NCBI GenBank assembly: GCA_965247915.1
Contig: OZ252048.1
Location: 2,604,001 to 2,668,000, forward strand
Reading direction: 5' to 3'
Length of the DNA: 64,000 nt
Source of the DNA: JAKZRT01 sp965247915
GTDB taxonomy: Bacteria > Pseudomonadota > Alphaproteobacteria > Rhodobacterales > Rhodobacteraceae
Every line of letters begins with the position of its first letter. The stretch's first letter is position 1. The position numbers and the translations under genes are program-made. The notes beneath the pieces were generated by a model that saw nothing but the letters and a program-made list of their open reading frames with translations, was not told the origin of the DNA and ran no database searches. Below, piece by piece: positions 1 through 8,533 of this stretch.

Positions 1-1
1 C

Positions 2-160
2 CCTTCGATCTTTCACGCGGACGAAAAGGAAGTGGTCGAAGACCTGATCCTGGCGGCGATCAAGGAAGCCCAGTCCAAGGCGGCCGACCGTGCCCAGGCC
101 GAGATGAAACGGCTCGCCGAAGATATGGGGTTGCCGCCCGGCATGGGTTTGCCGGTCTGA
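2..160 (+). CDS. ybaB: YbaB/EbfC nucleoid-associated protein, C-terminal part
   Basis: Partial gene: the window opens inside it and shows the last 52 codons. The visible protein has the conserved EbfC ending, an acidic stretch (KEVVEDLILAA), a long Lys/Ala/Glu-rich helix and a Gly-Leu-Pro-Pro-Gly-Met tail. YbaB proteins are small homodimeric DNA-binding proteins that coat the nucleoid. The recR gene lies downstream at 825, as in the common dnaX-ybaB-recR cluster, with a GFA gene inserted between. The identification rests on the tail motif and the context. Confidence 0.85.
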   Translation, partial: PSIFHADEKEVVEDLILAAIKEAQSKAADRAQAEMKRLAEDMGLPPGMGLPV

Positions 161-175
161 CCGGGGCGGCGCGAT

Positions 176-556
176 ATGCCTGACGGGTCCTGCCTCTGCG
201 GCGCCGTGCGGTTTTCGGTCGCAGGCCCCCTGCCCGCACCCAATGCCTGCCATTGTTCGCAATGCCGCAAGCAGTCGGGGCATTTCTGGGCCTCGGCGGA
301 CGTGAACCGCGATGCGCTGACGCTGGAGGGCGCGGCCAACCTCACCTGGTTTCAAGCCTCGGACAAAGCCCGCCGCGGATTTTGCGCCACCTGCGGTTCG
401 TTTCTCATCTGGGAGCCCCTCGGAGGCGACACGGTCGCGCTGGCCATGGGGGCGTTCGACACGCCAACGGGCGCGCATCTGCAAGAGCATATCTTCGTGG
501 CCGACAAGGGCGATTACTACGACATCGCCGACGGGCTTCCGCAAAATCCGCAGTGA
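176..556 (+). CDS. GFA-family zinc protein (glutathione-dependent formaldehyde-activating fold)
   Basis: A 126-aa protein of the GFA/CENP-V family. It carries the family's zinc-binding cysteines: C6 and C8 (CLCG), C25, C27 and C30 (CHCSQC), and C70 and C73 (CATC), plus the usual SGHFWAS and GDYYDI motifs. The family was named for accelerating the reaction of formaldehyde with glutathione, but the activity of most members is unproven. It starts 15 bp after ybaB and probably shares its transcript. It is one of four GFA genes in this window; the other three cluster at 44.4-46.2 kb. It interrupts the usual ybaB-recR order. Confidence 0.9.
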   Translation: MPDGSCLCGAVRFSVAGPLPAPNACHCSQCRKQSGHFWASADVNRDALTLEGAANLTWFQASDKARRGFCATCGSFLIWEPLGGDTVALAMGAFDTPTGAHLQEHIFVADKGDYYDIADGLPQNPQ

Positions 557-673
557 CGCAGCCTGCAACCGGCGTTGCGTAGCATACCTGAACCGCGCGA
601 TGGTCTCGGCATCTTGCCCCGACCCCCAATACCTCACACCCGAAACTTCCCCGTCGCCTGCATGCATGCCAAT

Positions 674-728
674 TTCATCGTTTCAAAAGTACTTCGGGGA
701 GAGCGCGAGAGGGGCAGCGCCCCTCTCG
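674..728 (+). repeat. Intergenic repeat, copy 1: conserved motif plus GC hairpin
   Basis: A motif beginning TTCATCGTTTC and ending in ACTTCGGGG is followed by a perfect 10-bp stem (706-715 with 719-728) and a 3-nt loop. The same layout occurs in reverse orientation at 14772-14821 and, degenerate, at 36067-36149. It sits in the 268-bp gap between the GFA gene and recR. The hairpin may terminate transcription, but the conserved flank is unexplained. Confidence 0.6.
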
Positions 729-824
729 CCCGTCGCGACGCGCATCGCGCGGCGCAAACGCTTCAACTCAAAGCTCGCTCACTTTCGTCTGTCCCCGGCC
801 GCGATCACCGATTACTCTTGCCCC

Positions 825-1421
825 ATGACCGCCGCGCCCAAAGATATCGAGCATCTGATCGACCTGATGGCACGCCTGCCCGGCCTTGGGCCTCGCTCGG
901 CGCGGCGCGCGGTGTTGCACCTGATCGCCCGCCGGGGTCAGCTTTTGGCGCCGCTTGGGCAATCGATGCAGGCGGTCGCCGAAACCGCCCGCGAGTGCCT
1001 GAACTGCGGCAATATCTCGACTTCTGATGTTTGCGGTATCTGCGCCGATGAAAAACGCGCCCAGGGGCAGATCTGCGTCGTCGAAGACGTTGCCGATCTT
1101 TGGGCGATGGAACGCGCGGCGGTCTTCAAGGGGCGTTATCACGTTCTGGGCGGCACGTTGTCGGCGCTCGACGACGTGGGTCCCGAAGACCTGCGCATCC
1201 CGCGCCTGATTGACCGGATCGCGACCGAGGACATCTCGGAGGTTATCCTGGCACTGAACGCCACGGTCGATGGCCAGACCACCGCCCATTACATCGCCGA
1301 CGAGCTTGGGACCCAGGTCCGGATCACTTCGCTGGCGCAGGGCGTGCCCGTGGGTGGCGAATTGGATTATCTCGACGAAGGCACCATCGGCGCGGCCCTC
1401 AAGGCCCGGCGGGGGCTGTGA
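825..1421 (+). CDS. recR: Recombination mediator protein RecR
   Basis: A 198-aa protein of normal RecR length that acts with RecF and RecO to load RecA at gapped DNA. In order it shows an N-terminal helix-hairpin-helix (LARLPGLG-type, about residues 15-25), a C4 zinc finger (C58, C61, C70, C73) and a Toprim domain starting near ICVVED (84-89). A longer reading frame runs upstream to 600, but the conserved N-terminus begins at the ATG at 825, so the longer start was rejected. It lies downstream of ybaB as in many bacteria. Confidence 0.96.
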   Translation: MTAAPKDIEHLIDLMARLPGLGPRSARRAVLHLIARRGQLLAPLGQSMQAVAETARECLNCGNISTSDVCGICADEKRAQGQICVVEDVADLWAMERAAVFKGRYHVLGGTLSALDDVGPEDLRIPRLIDRIATEDISEVILALNATVDGQTTAHYIADELGTQVRITSLAQGVPVGGELDYLDEGTIGAALKARRGL

Positions 1422-1502
1422 TCCGGGCAAAAGTCCAGCACGTTAAATTCAACCCTCTGGACTGCCTATCCATAAGAAAATTAATAAACCGGGAGGCCAG
1501 CG

Positions 1503-1926
1503 ATGTACGACATTGAAGCCCAAGCGCTCTGGTCGGCACGCCGGATGAGTATAACGGTGCCGCAGGCCCAAGGGCAACGGCCAACTGGTGATTGCCGATG
1601 GCGCCATAAACGCCGGCGTGGTTCTGGGCGACGTGCTGCCGACCGGGGCCACCCGTGACCCTGATTTTGCCGCGAACCTGGCGGTGAACGGCGACACCGG
1701 GGCAAGCGGCGGGATCGAGGCGACTAGTTGGGATGACATTCTTGACGCGGTGATCTGGATGGCCGACCGGCCTGGGATTTGCCAAGGCGGACTGAGCGCC
1801 GGTCACCTGATCATGGCCGGAACCATGACCGGCACGACACCGATTGCAGCAGGCGACAAAGCGAATGCCAACTACGCCGGAATTGGCCGGGTCGAGGCAA
1901 TATTTATCCGGGCGGAACAAGCACCT
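1503..1926 (+). pseudogene. Decayed 2-keto-4-pentenoate hydratase/fumarylacetoacetase-fold gene
   Basis: After a good Shine-Dalgarno (GGGAGG) and ATG, the frame gives MYDIEAQALWSAR and is then lost. A second frame from about 1575 gives LVIADGAINAGVVLGDVLP and ends in a typical hydratase C-terminus (GTMTGTTPIAAGD, GRVEAIF). These match the two ends of MhpD-like 2-oxopent-4-enoate hydratases, but most of the middle (over 100 residues) is missing and the ends are in different frames. I infer a deletion remnant. What follows, up to the TrcR gene end, carries no recognisable coding. Confidence 0.7.
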
Positions 1927-1966
1927 GGCGATGGCATCCCAAATACCGGCCCATCAAGAACGCTGG

Positions 1967-2728
1967 TTAATCCTCGTCGTCCTCGCCGCTGTCATCATCG
2001 GGCAGGTTGAACAAGTTGTCCGCATCGATCGGTTCTTTGCCGCGCGGATCATCGCTTTCATCGTCGCCACCACTGCCGGAAAGCGAGAATGTTTCCAGCC
2101 CGGATATCGCCGTTGGTATCTTGGGATCGGTACCCATCGTCAGCGAAGTCTCAGTACTGACCAGCTTGCGCCGCTCGTCGTCGGACATCACCTCGCCCTC
2201 GCGGACTTTTTTGTCGGCGGCTTTCTGCACCACCGCGTCCAGCTCGGACTGCTTGCACAGGCCAAGCGCTACCGGGTCGATCGGCTGAATGTTCGATATG
2301 TTCCAATGCGTCCGCTCGCGGATCGCCTGGATCGTCGGTTTGGTCGTGCCCACCAGCTTGGAAATTTGGCCGTCGGTCAGTTCGGGGTGAAACTTGACCA
2401 GCCACAGGATCGACGCCGGACGATCCTGGCGTTTGGAGAGCGGCGTATAGCGCGGGCCGCGGCGCTTTTCCTCTCCCACGGCCGCCGGATTGAACTTGAG
2501 CGTCAGCTTGTACAGCGGGTCTTTTTCGCTCGCCTCGATCTCTGCAGTCGTCAACTGGTTATTGGTGATCGGATCAAAACCCTTGACGCCCGTCGCCACA
2601 TCGCCGTCGGCGATGCCCTGAACCTCAAGCTCGTGCAACTCGCAGAAGTCGGCGATCTGCTTGAAGCTCAGCGTCGTGTTGTCGACCAGCCAGACAGCGG
2701 TCGCTTTCGCCATGATCGGTTTGGCCAT
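1967..2728 (-). CDS. trcR: Cell-cycle transcriptional regulator TrcR (DUF1013)
   Basis: A 253-aa alphaproteobacterial DUF1013 protein. The conserved core runs from TAVWLVDNTTLSFKQIADFC (about 10-29) through GPRYTPLSKRQDRPASILWL and a helix-turn-helix-like stretch (LTDGQISKLVGTTKPTIQAIRERTHWN). The tail is strongly acidic. The family is reported as an RNA-polymerase-associated cell-cycle regulator. AGGAGA lies just before the ATG at 2728; a second Met at codon 6 is possible. It is a single gene with its own upstream region. Confidence 0.9.
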   Translation of the reverse strand: MAKPIMAKATAVWLVDNTTLSFKQIADFCELHELEVQGIADGDVATGVKGFDPITNNQLTTAEIEASEKDPLYKLTLKFNPAAVGEEKRRGPRYTPLSKRQDRPASILWLVKFHPELTDGQISKLVGTTKPTIQAIRERTHWNISNIQPIDPVALGLCKQSELDAVVQKAADKKVREGEVMSDDERRKLVSTETSLTMGTDPKIPTAISGLETFSLSGSGGDDESDDPRGKEPIDADNLFNLPDDDSGEDDED

Positions 2729-2857
2729 CTCAGGTCTCCTTACATCTCTCCCGCGCCGGGAAAACGGCTGGCCGTTCGGCCTATTCCTCGTTTTCGGGAA
2801 GTTGGCCTGTATATATGCGCCGCCGCAGGGAAGGAAAAGACCTAATCTTGCCGCGCC

Positions 2858-3850
2858 TCATCCAACCTCCAGGACAATCTTGCCGATATGGGACGAGCTT
2901 TCCATTAGCGCATGTGCTTTGGCTGCCTCAGCCAGCGGAAATGTACTGTCGATGACCGGCGCGATCTTGCCGGCGCCCAGCAGCGGCCAGACCTTGGCCC
3001 GCAGCTCATCCGCGATCTCGGCTTTGGCGGCGTCGGACTGCGGACGCAGGGTCGACCCGGTGAGGGTCAGCCGCCGCACCATGATCTGAGCGAAATTAAT
3101 CTCGGCAACCGGGCTTTGCAGAACGGCGATCTGAACCAGCCGCCCGTCGTCGGCCAGCGCCTTGAGGTTGCGCTTGATATAATCGCCGCCGACCATATCA
3201 AGGATCAGATGCGCGCCGCCCGTCGCCGCCAGGATGCTCACGAAATCCTCGTCGCGATAGTTGATCGCGACCTCGGCCCCAAGATCGCGGCAGGCCTGGC
3301 ATTTGGCGTCCGACCCGGCGGTGGCGAATACCCGCGCGCCGAAGTGGCGGGCCAGTTGGATGGCCGTGGTGCCGATCCCCGACGACCCGCCGTGAACCAG
3401 AAACCGTTCGCCCGCCTTCAGGCCGCCGCGGCGAAAGACGTTACCCCAGACGGTGAAAAACGTCTCCGGCAGGCAGGCGGCGGCGCGCATATCCAGGCCC
3501 TCGGGCACCAGCAGGGCATGGGCCGCCGGGGTTGTCACGTACTCAGCGTAACCACCCCCAGGCAAAAGTGCGCAGACCGCGTCGCCCACGGACAATTCCG
3601 TGACGCCTGGACCAAGGGCGGCGACGCGCCCGGCGGCCTCGAGCCCCGGCAGGTCGGATGCGCCCGGTGGCGGGTTATAGGCACCCGCCCTTTGCAGAAC
3701 GTCCGGTCTGTTGACGCCCGCATATTCGACGGCAATCAGAATTTCGCCCTGGCCCGGGGTTGGGACCGGCCTTTGCGCGGGGACCAGCGCCTCGGGGCCG
3801 CCGGGGACGGAAATTTCAACGACCTGCATCGTTTCAGGCACGTCAGTCAT
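2858..3850 (-). CDS. NAD(P)H quinone oxidoreductase, PIG3/zeta-crystallin type
   Basis: A 330-aa medium-chain reductase. The GroES-like domain (about 1-120) includes AGVNRPDVLQRAGAYNPPPGASD, typical of the PIG3 subgroup, and lacks the catalytic zinc ligands of alcohol dehydrogenases. The Rossmann domain has the NADPH motif HGGSSGIGTTAIQLA. It would reduce quinones with NADPH. Its start overlaps the end of the COQ9 gene by 4 bp (ATGA), so the two are translationally coupled, which fits a quinone-related role, though the link is inference. Confidence 0.88.
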   Translation of the reverse strand: MTDVPETMQVVEISVPGGPEALVPAQRPVPTPGQGEILIAVEYAGVNRPDVLQRAGAYNPPPGASDLPGLEAAGRVAALGPGVTELSVGDAVCALLPGGGYAEYVTTPAAHALLVPEGLDMRAAACLPETFFTVWGNVFRRGGLKAGERFLVHGGSSGIGTTAIQLARHFGARVFATAGSDAKCQACRDLGAEVAINYRDEDFVSILAATGGAHLILDMVGGDYIKRNLKALADDGRLVQIAVLQSPVAEINFAQIMVRRLTLTGSTLRPQSDAAKAEIADELRAKVWPLLGAGKIAPVIDSTFPLAEAAKAHALMESSSHIGKIVLEVG

Positions 3851-4557
3851 CGCTCTTGGCCCCCTTTCAAGCTGCCTGGCAGATCATCGCGATAGCGCGA
3901 ATCGGGTGCCCGGATCGGCGCCAGCATGCGCCCGACACCTTCAGCCAGCGGCCCGAACAGCTTCGATCCGCGAACATCGGCCTTGAACTTTTCAAACCGC
4001 ATGACGTCGCCGATCCGCCGGTCGATAAAGTCTCGCGTCGCGCCCGCGCCGTCGCTGGTGTCTCCCAGCCAGTAAAGGACGGCGGCGCCATAGACACCGG
4101 CCAGGATCGCCCGTTTGGTGTACCAGTTCACATCGCGCGAAGTATCGCCGAGCGCGTTCCAGATCGCATCCGCCGTGCCCCAGATCAGCGCCGCACCGTC
4201 GCCGGCGTTCTGGGGCAACGCAAAAAGCGCCGTCCCGCGCCGCACCACTTCGCGGTCCCCGGCAAGCTCAAGCCTCAGACGCACGGCAAGGGCCACGCGA
4301 TCGCTGTAGCGCAGCGCCGCCAGCTCAGTATCTGACAGCGCCCGGACCATCGCCGCATCGCCGGACCGGTGAAATGCCATCGCAAGGTCAAGCGCCCCGC
4401 GTGGACAGGCCGCCCGCGCCGCTGGCCCGGCGATACCGCTGTCAACCAGCGCTGCTGCCCAGGCCGCTTCGCCCCAGCCTTCAAAAGCAACATGGGGGGT
4501 AATGGCATCAAGCAGCGCCGCGCGGATGGCGTTCGGAGTGTCCGGATCGGGTTTCAG
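3847..4557 (-). CDS. COQ9-family ubiquinone biosynthesis protein, probable CTG start
   Basis: A 236-aa COQ9 protein, a lipid-binding TetR-fold factor for ubiquinone hydroxylation. The C-terminal half has the family pattern W-N-x-L-GDTSRDVNWYTKRAILAGVY and a terminal amphipathic helix. The conserved N-terminal part (AIRAALLDAITPHVAFEGW) is open without ATG, GTG or TTG back to an in-frame stop, and the first ATG at 4380 would remove about 59 conserved residues. A CTG at 4557 lies 8 nt after an AGGAG (4566-4570), so I place the start there. A frameshift at the 5' end is the alternative. It is divergent from rpsU. Confidence 0.82.
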   Translation of the reverse strand: MKPDPDTPNAIRAALLDAITPHVAFEGWGEAAWAAALVDSGIAGPAARAACPRGALDLAMAFHRSGDAAMVRALSDTELAALRYSDRVALAVRLRLELAGDREVVRRGTALFALPQNAGDGAALIWGTADAIWNALGDTSRDVNWYTKRAILAGVYGAAVLYWLGDTSDGAGATRDFIDRRIGDVMRFEKFKADVRGSKLFGPLAEGVGRMLAPIRAPDSRYRDDLPGSLKGGQER

Positions 4558-4647
4558 CGTCGAATCTCCTCAAGTTGGAGTGTTGTCACCCGGTCCGGTG
4601 TAGTGATGCAAGGCTGTCGACCGTTCGAATTCAGCGAATTGCGCCTG

Positions 4648-4676
4648 TAGACAAGGCGAAACCCCTTTGCTATAGG
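4648..4676 (+). promoter_or_regulatory. rpsU promoter
   Basis: TAGACA (4648-4653), a 17-bp spacer and TATAGG (4671-4676), preceded by TG one base upstream (extended -10), about 50 bp before rpsU. This is a good match to a housekeeping sigma-70-type promoter. Confidence 0.6.
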
Positions 4677-4727
4677 CCAGCCTCCTGCAACTTTTGCAAT
4701 TTTAACTTAGGAAGGTGGTGACACCAC

Positions 4728-4934
4728 ATGCAGGTGAGTGTTCGCGACAACAACGTCGATCAGGCGCTTCGTGCGTTGAAGAAAAAACTTCAGCGCGAAG
4801 GCGTTTTCCGCGAGATGAAGCTTCGTCAGGCGTATGAAAAACCGTCTGAAAAGCGCGCCCGCGAAAAGGCCGAGGCCATTCGCCGCGCCCGGAAACTGGC
4901 GCGCAAGAAGGCCCAGCGCGAAGAGATGCTCTGA
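4728..4934 (+). CDS. rpsU: 30S ribosomal protein S21
   Basis: A 68-aa highly basic protein of normal S21 length. It begins MQVSVRDNNVDQALRALKKK and has the conserved EGVFREMKLRQAYEKPSEKR segment and a Lys/Arg-rich C-terminal helix. S21 binds the 30S platform near the 16S 3' end and helps select mRNAs. It is preceded by GGAAGG and followed by a strong terminator, so it is monocistronic. Confidence 0.97.
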   Translation: MQVSVRDNNVDQALRALKKKLQREGVFREMKLRQAYEKPSEKRAREKAEAIRRARKLARKKAQREEML

Positions 4935-4973
4935 GCGTTCTGGACACTTGAGGCGGCCCGGCCGCCAACGACG

Positions 4974-5003
4974 ACCCCCGCGGCATCGCCCGGGGGTTTG
5001 TTG
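4974..5003 (+). terminator. Rho-independent terminator of rpsU
   Basis: A 7-bp stem ACCCCCG (4974-4980) / CGGGGGT (4991-4997) with a 10-nt loop, followed by TTTGTTGT, 39 bp after the rpsU stop. Confidence 0.75.
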
Positions 5004-5341
5004 TATTTCAGGGGTGCAATCCAGCCACGGTTGCGCGACATCGACGCGAACTTGGGAAAGCCCGTTGACTTGTCGCGCTGTCCGCCCCATGTGCCCCGCA
5101 ACGACGTTTTCTGCCGCGTGAGCAGACAGGGGCCAACCGGTCCACAGGTATCAAGCCGAACGTCAGAGTTTAATCAACGTACCCACTTCACGCAGGGGTC
5201 CGGCGACATGGCAACCCATGGGCATGCGGCCCGGGGTCAGAGCATGGCGCAACCCGACTGTGCCCGCCCGCATTCATGCGTGGCGGCAAATCTTATTGGC
5301 GCGCGGCAACTGCCCGCGCCACCGCAAAGGAACACGACTTA
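5004..5341 (+). other. Long leader region upstream of the RhlE-type helicase
   Basis: No convincing gene in this 338-bp stretch; the small open frames have no family features. TTGACT (5065-5070) followed 17-18 bp later by a weak CAT/ATG-rich -10 could be a promoter, which would give the helicase a leader of roughly 240 nt. Long leaders are common on cold-inducible RNA helicase genes, but nothing here proves that. Confidence 0.35.
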
Positions 5342-6553
5342 ATGGAATTCAATACTCTGGGGCTCAATCCCCGCCTTGTGGCCAAACTGGCCGAACAGGG
5401 TATCACCCGACCCACGCCCATTCAGGCGCAAGCGATCCCGCATGCCATGGCCGGACGCGACATCATGGGGCTGGCCCAGACCGGCACCGGCAAGACCGCG
5501 GCCTTTGGGCTGCCGATGGTCCACGCCCTGCTCGGGGCGGGCGCACAGCCGGCGCCGAAAACTGTGCGCGGGCTGATCCTGGCGCCGACGCGCGAGCTGG
5601 CCAGACAGATCGCGGATCACTTGCGCGCCTACGCCGACCGCACGCACCTGAAAATTGGACTGGTTGTCGGCGGCACTTCGATCAAGGCCCAGATCAACCG
5701 GCTTGAGCGCGGCACCGATCTGCTGGTCGCAACACCCGGGCGGCTGATCGACCTACTTGACCGCAAAGCGCTGCGCCTGGATCAGGCGCGGTATCTGGTG
5801 CTGGACGAGGCCGACCAGATGCTGGACATGGGGTTCATCCACGCCCTGCGCCGGATCGCGCCGCTGTTGCCCGCAAACCGCCAGACCATGCTGTTTTCGG
5901 CCACGATGCCCAGGCTGATGGCCGAACTTTCGACGACCTACCTCAACGACCCGGTCCGGGTCGAGGTCGCGCCGCCGGGCAAGCCCGCCGACAAGATCAC
6001 CCAAGGCATCCATTTTGTCGAACAGGCCGGGAAACTCGCGCTGCTGATCAACCTGCTGGACAACCACCGCGACGACCTTGCGCTGGTCTTCGCGCGCACC
6101 AAACACGGGGCCGAACGTCTGATGAAAGCCCTGGTTGGTGCCGGGTTTGGGGCAGGGTCAATCCACGGCAACAAGTCGCAAGGCCAGCGTGACCGCGCCA
6201 TTGGGGCGTTCAAATCCGGCCAACTGAGGGTTCTGGTGGCCACAGACGTGGCGGCGCGGGGTCTTGATATCCCGGGCGTCCGCCACGTCTATAATTTCGA
6301 CCTGCCGAACGTCCCCGAGAATTACGTGCACCGCATCGGGCGCACCGAACGCGCCGGGCGCGATGGCGTGGCGGTCGCCCTCTGCGCGCCGGCGGAAATG
6401 TCCGAACTGCGGGCCATCCAAAAGGCACTGGGCCAGACCATCCCGACCCTCAGCGGCACGATGTGGGATGTACAGCGGACCGAAAGACCCAAGCCCGCCA
6501 ACCGCCAAGGGCGACGCCCGCGGCGGCGGTCAAGACAGCGTTGGGCCGCCTAG
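5342..6553 (+). CDS. rhlE: DEAD-box RNA helicase, RhlE type
   Basis: A 403-aa ATP-dependent RNA helicase. The motifs run in order: Q-motif (TRPTPIQAQAI, 22-32), Walker A AQTGTGKT (45-52), PTRELA (82-87), TPGR (131-134), DEAD (155-158), SAT (186-188) and HRIGRTERAG (motif VI). A short Arg-rich tail ends the protein. RhlE proteins act in ribosome assembly and RNA turnover. The ATG at 5342 (MEFNTLGL, with AAGGA upstream) was chosen over an upstream in-frame ATG at 5276. The stop overlaps the convergent phosphatase gene by 4 bp. Confidence 0.92.
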   Translation: MEFNTLGLNPRLVAKLAEQGITRPTPIQAQAIPHAMAGRDIMGLAQTGTGKTAAFGLPMVHALLGAGAQPAPKTVRGLILAPTRELARQIADHLRAYADRTHLKIGLVVGGTSIKAQINRLERGTDLLVATPGRLIDLLDRKALRLDQARYLVLDEADQMLDMGFIHALRRIAPLLPANRQTMLFSATMPRLMAELSTTYLNDPVRVEVAPPGKPADKITQGIHFVEQAGKLALLINLLDNHRDDLALVFARTKHGAERLMKALVGAGFGAGSIHGNKSQGQRDRAIGAFKSGQLRVLVATDVAARGLDIPGVRHVYNFDLPNVPENYVHRIGRTERAGRDGVAVALCAPAEMSELRAIQKALGQTIPTLSGTMWDVQRTERPKPANRQGRRPRRRSRQRWAA

Positions 6554-7056
6554 CCGGACAAATCGCGTGGCACGGTGAACGCTTCGACCGTCCCATGTCC
6601 ATAGTCCAGCCCGGACCAGCTTTGATCCGCAAACGTCAGAACTGTGGTCGCCGCAGTGGGGTAGCGCGCGAAATCGCTGCGGCCCGGCGCGGTCCCGGCC
6701 AGAAGACCGGCCAGCATTGCAATGCCGGGGTTGTGGGCGATCAACATCACCGTGTCGCCGCTCGCCCGGCGCAGAACCCCCAGCATGGTGTCGGGACTGG
6801 CGCAGTAGAGGACCGCCGAAAACTGAACTCCCGGTCGCGGGGTCAGCATCGGCGCCAGCGCCTCCCAAGTTTCGGCAGCGCGCGCTGCGGTCGAGCAGAT
6901 GACCTGATCGGGCACGAAACCCTGCGCCTGAAGCCAGCCGCCAATGGTCCGCGCGTCGCGCAGGCCCCGGTCGGTCAGCGGGCGGTCGTGGTCCGAAATT
7001 CCGGGGTCATCCCAGACCGATTTTGCGTGCCGCGTCAGGATCAGGCGCGCGCTCAT
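6550..7056 (-). CDS. SixA-like histidine phosphatase
   Basis: A 168-aa member of the histidine phosphatase superfamily. The catalytic RHA motif is at residues 9-11 (LILTRHAKS), and the second catalytic histidine is in LIAHNPG. The short form resembles SixA phosphohistidine phosphatase. The ATG at 7056 overlaps the stop of the ferredoxin-like gene (ATGA), so it is the last gene of a four-gene coupled run with the desaturase and possibly argB. Substrate unknown. Confidence 0.85.
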   Translation of the reverse strand: MSARLILTRHAKSVWDDPGISDHDRPLTDRGLRDARTIGGWLQAQGFVPDQVICSTAARAAETWEALAPMLTPRPGVQFSAVLYCASPDTMLGVLRRASGDTVMLIAHNPGIAMLAGLLAGTAPGRSDFARYPTAATTVLTFADQSWSGLDYGHGTVEAFTVPRDLSG

Positions 7057-7694
7057 CGGCCCAGGAACGCGGTCATGTGAAAGGCCGATTGCGCCGCCTC
7101 GCGGCCCCAGTCTCGCGACACCGGACAAGCGGCGCGAACCTGGCAGCCCTGGCCCATGCACACCGCCCCCTCAGGCGAGGCGATATAGGTCTTGCAGGCG
7201 GCCACATCGTATCGCCCCGCCCCAAGCGCGCCGACCGGGCAGGCCGAAAGGCATGGTTTGTCGGCGCAGTTATCGCAGGGTTTCGGCGGTGGCTCGGGAA
7301 GGTCCATCAGCCCCGCAAACGCCAGCGCGCCGCGAAACGACACCCAAAGCCCGGCGCGGTCATGCACCAACAGCCCCACGGGCGAGCCGTGGCAGCGCCC
7401 GGTCGCGACCGCCCAATCGTAGAACGGATGCCATGGCGGCCCGGTGAACGGATAAAGCGCCTGCGCCCCAAGGTCCGACGCCAGCCCGCCGATCACCCGT
7501 TTCGACCAACGGTTCATGGGGTCGGGCGCGCCGTCGAGCGCCTCGGCGCTGGCCGCAAACCGGGGCCAGAACCCGGCCGGTTCATCGGGGCCAAGCAAGA
7601 CAATCGTCCGCGCAGCATCTTCAGGGTGAAACGCCCCCAGAACCAGCAGGCCCTCGCCCTGGGCCGCCGCGTCGATCGCTGCAAGCGTCGTCAT
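7053..7694 (-). CDS. Ferredoxin-like 4Fe-4S protein
   Basis: A 213-aa protein with a C-terminal two-cluster ferredoxin region: PCDNCADKPCLSACPVGAL, then a second cysteine group CKTY...CMGQGCQVRAACPVS. The N-terminal 130 residues show no motif I recognise. This layout recurs in Rhodobacterales proteins annotated only as ferredoxin; the C-terminus recalls QueG-type domains but the length is too short for QueG. It overlaps both neighbours by 4 bp, so it belongs to one operon with the sterol-desaturase-family gene. Confidence 0.78.
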   Translation of the reverse strand: MTTLAAIDAAAQGEGLLVLGAFHPEDAARTIVLLGPDEPAGFWPRFAASAEALDGAPDPMNRWSKRVIGGLASDLGAQALYPFTGPPWHPFYDWAVATGRCHGSPVGLLVHDRAGLWVSFRGALAFAGLMDLPEPPPKPCDNCADKPCLSACPVGALGAGRYDVAACKTYIASPEGAVCMGQGCQVRAACPVSRDWGREAAQSAFHMTAFLGR

Positions 7695-8485
7695 TTTCGT
7701 GCGAAGGGCAACCACAGGCTCCACCCCAGACGCGCCGGGCGCGCATCCTGCCATTGCAACCCGACCGTCATGGCGTCGTGGCCATCGGCGGGCGCGGCGC
7801 GATAGGTGCCGAATATCCGGTCCCAGAGCGACAAGGAAAACCCATAATTGCTGTCGTGTTCCTCGCGCCGGGCCGAATGGTGGATACGGTGCATGTCAGG
7901 AGTGACAAGAACCCGGCGTATCACAGCATCGACCGGACCGGGCAGCGCCAGATTGGCGTGGTTGAAAAGCGAGGTGCCGTTCAGGATTACTTCGAACACC
8001 ACCACCGCCCAGGCGGCGGGGCCGATCAGGTAAACCAGCCCGATCTTCAGCGCCATCGACAGCACGATCTCGACCGGATGAAAGCGGATCGCGGTGGTCA
8101 CATCCATATCGCGGTCGGCGTGATGCACCCGGTGCAGCCGCCAGAGGATGGGAATTTTGTGGGTGATCAGATGCTGCGTCCAGATCGCCAGATCGAAGAT
8201 CAGAATCGCCAGCACGCCCTCGAGCACAAGCGGCAGACCGACCTGGTTGAAAAGGCCGATGCCTTGGCTGCTGGCATCCACCGCCGCCCCGACCGCCAGA
8301 AGCGGCGTGAATACGGCGAAAGCGCGCAGCGCCAGCACGTCAACGGCCTGGATCGACCAATTGGTGAACCAGCGGCGGCGGCGCAAAAGCGCCCGGGGCC
8401 GGCGCGGGGCCCAGGCCTCGAGAACCGCCATCAGCGCGAATATGCCCAAAAAGAAAGTCAGACGAATGGCGGCTTCATTTTCCAT
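7691..8485 (-). CDS. Sterol desaturase (fatty acid hydroxylase) family membrane protein
   Basis: A 264-aa integral membrane di-iron protein. It has several hydrophobic helices and the histidine clusters of the family: HLITH, HRVHHAD and HRIHHSARREEHD with an intervening FNHAN. The family hydroxylates or desaturates lipids, for example sterols, carotenoids or ornithine lipids; the substrate cannot be told here. The start at 8485 (MENEAAIR) was preferred to an upstream extension. It is coupled to the ferredoxin-like gene downstream (ATGA), which could supply electrons; that pairing is inference. Confidence 0.88.
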   Translation of the reverse strand: MENEAAIRLTFFLGIFALMAVLEAWAPRRPRALLRRRRWFTNWSIQAVDVLALRAFAVFTPLLAVGAAVDASSQGIGLFNQVGLPLVLEGVLAILIFDLAIWTQHLITHKIPILWRLHRVHHADRDMDVTTAIRFHPVEIVLSMALKIGLVYLIGPAAWAVVVFEVILNGTSLFNHANLALPGPVDAVIRRVLVTPDMHRIHHSARREEHDSNYGFSLSLWDRIFGTYRAAPADGHDAMTVGLQWQDARPARLGWSLWLPFARK

Positions 8486-8533
8486 GACCCGACTCTGGTC
8501 CAGCAATCGCGCCGCCGCAAGGTGCAAGCGCGC

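Noticed and set aside
4998..5342. 114-aa open frame before the RhlE-type helicase
   Set aside because: No ribosome site, no family, unusual composition; treated as leader.
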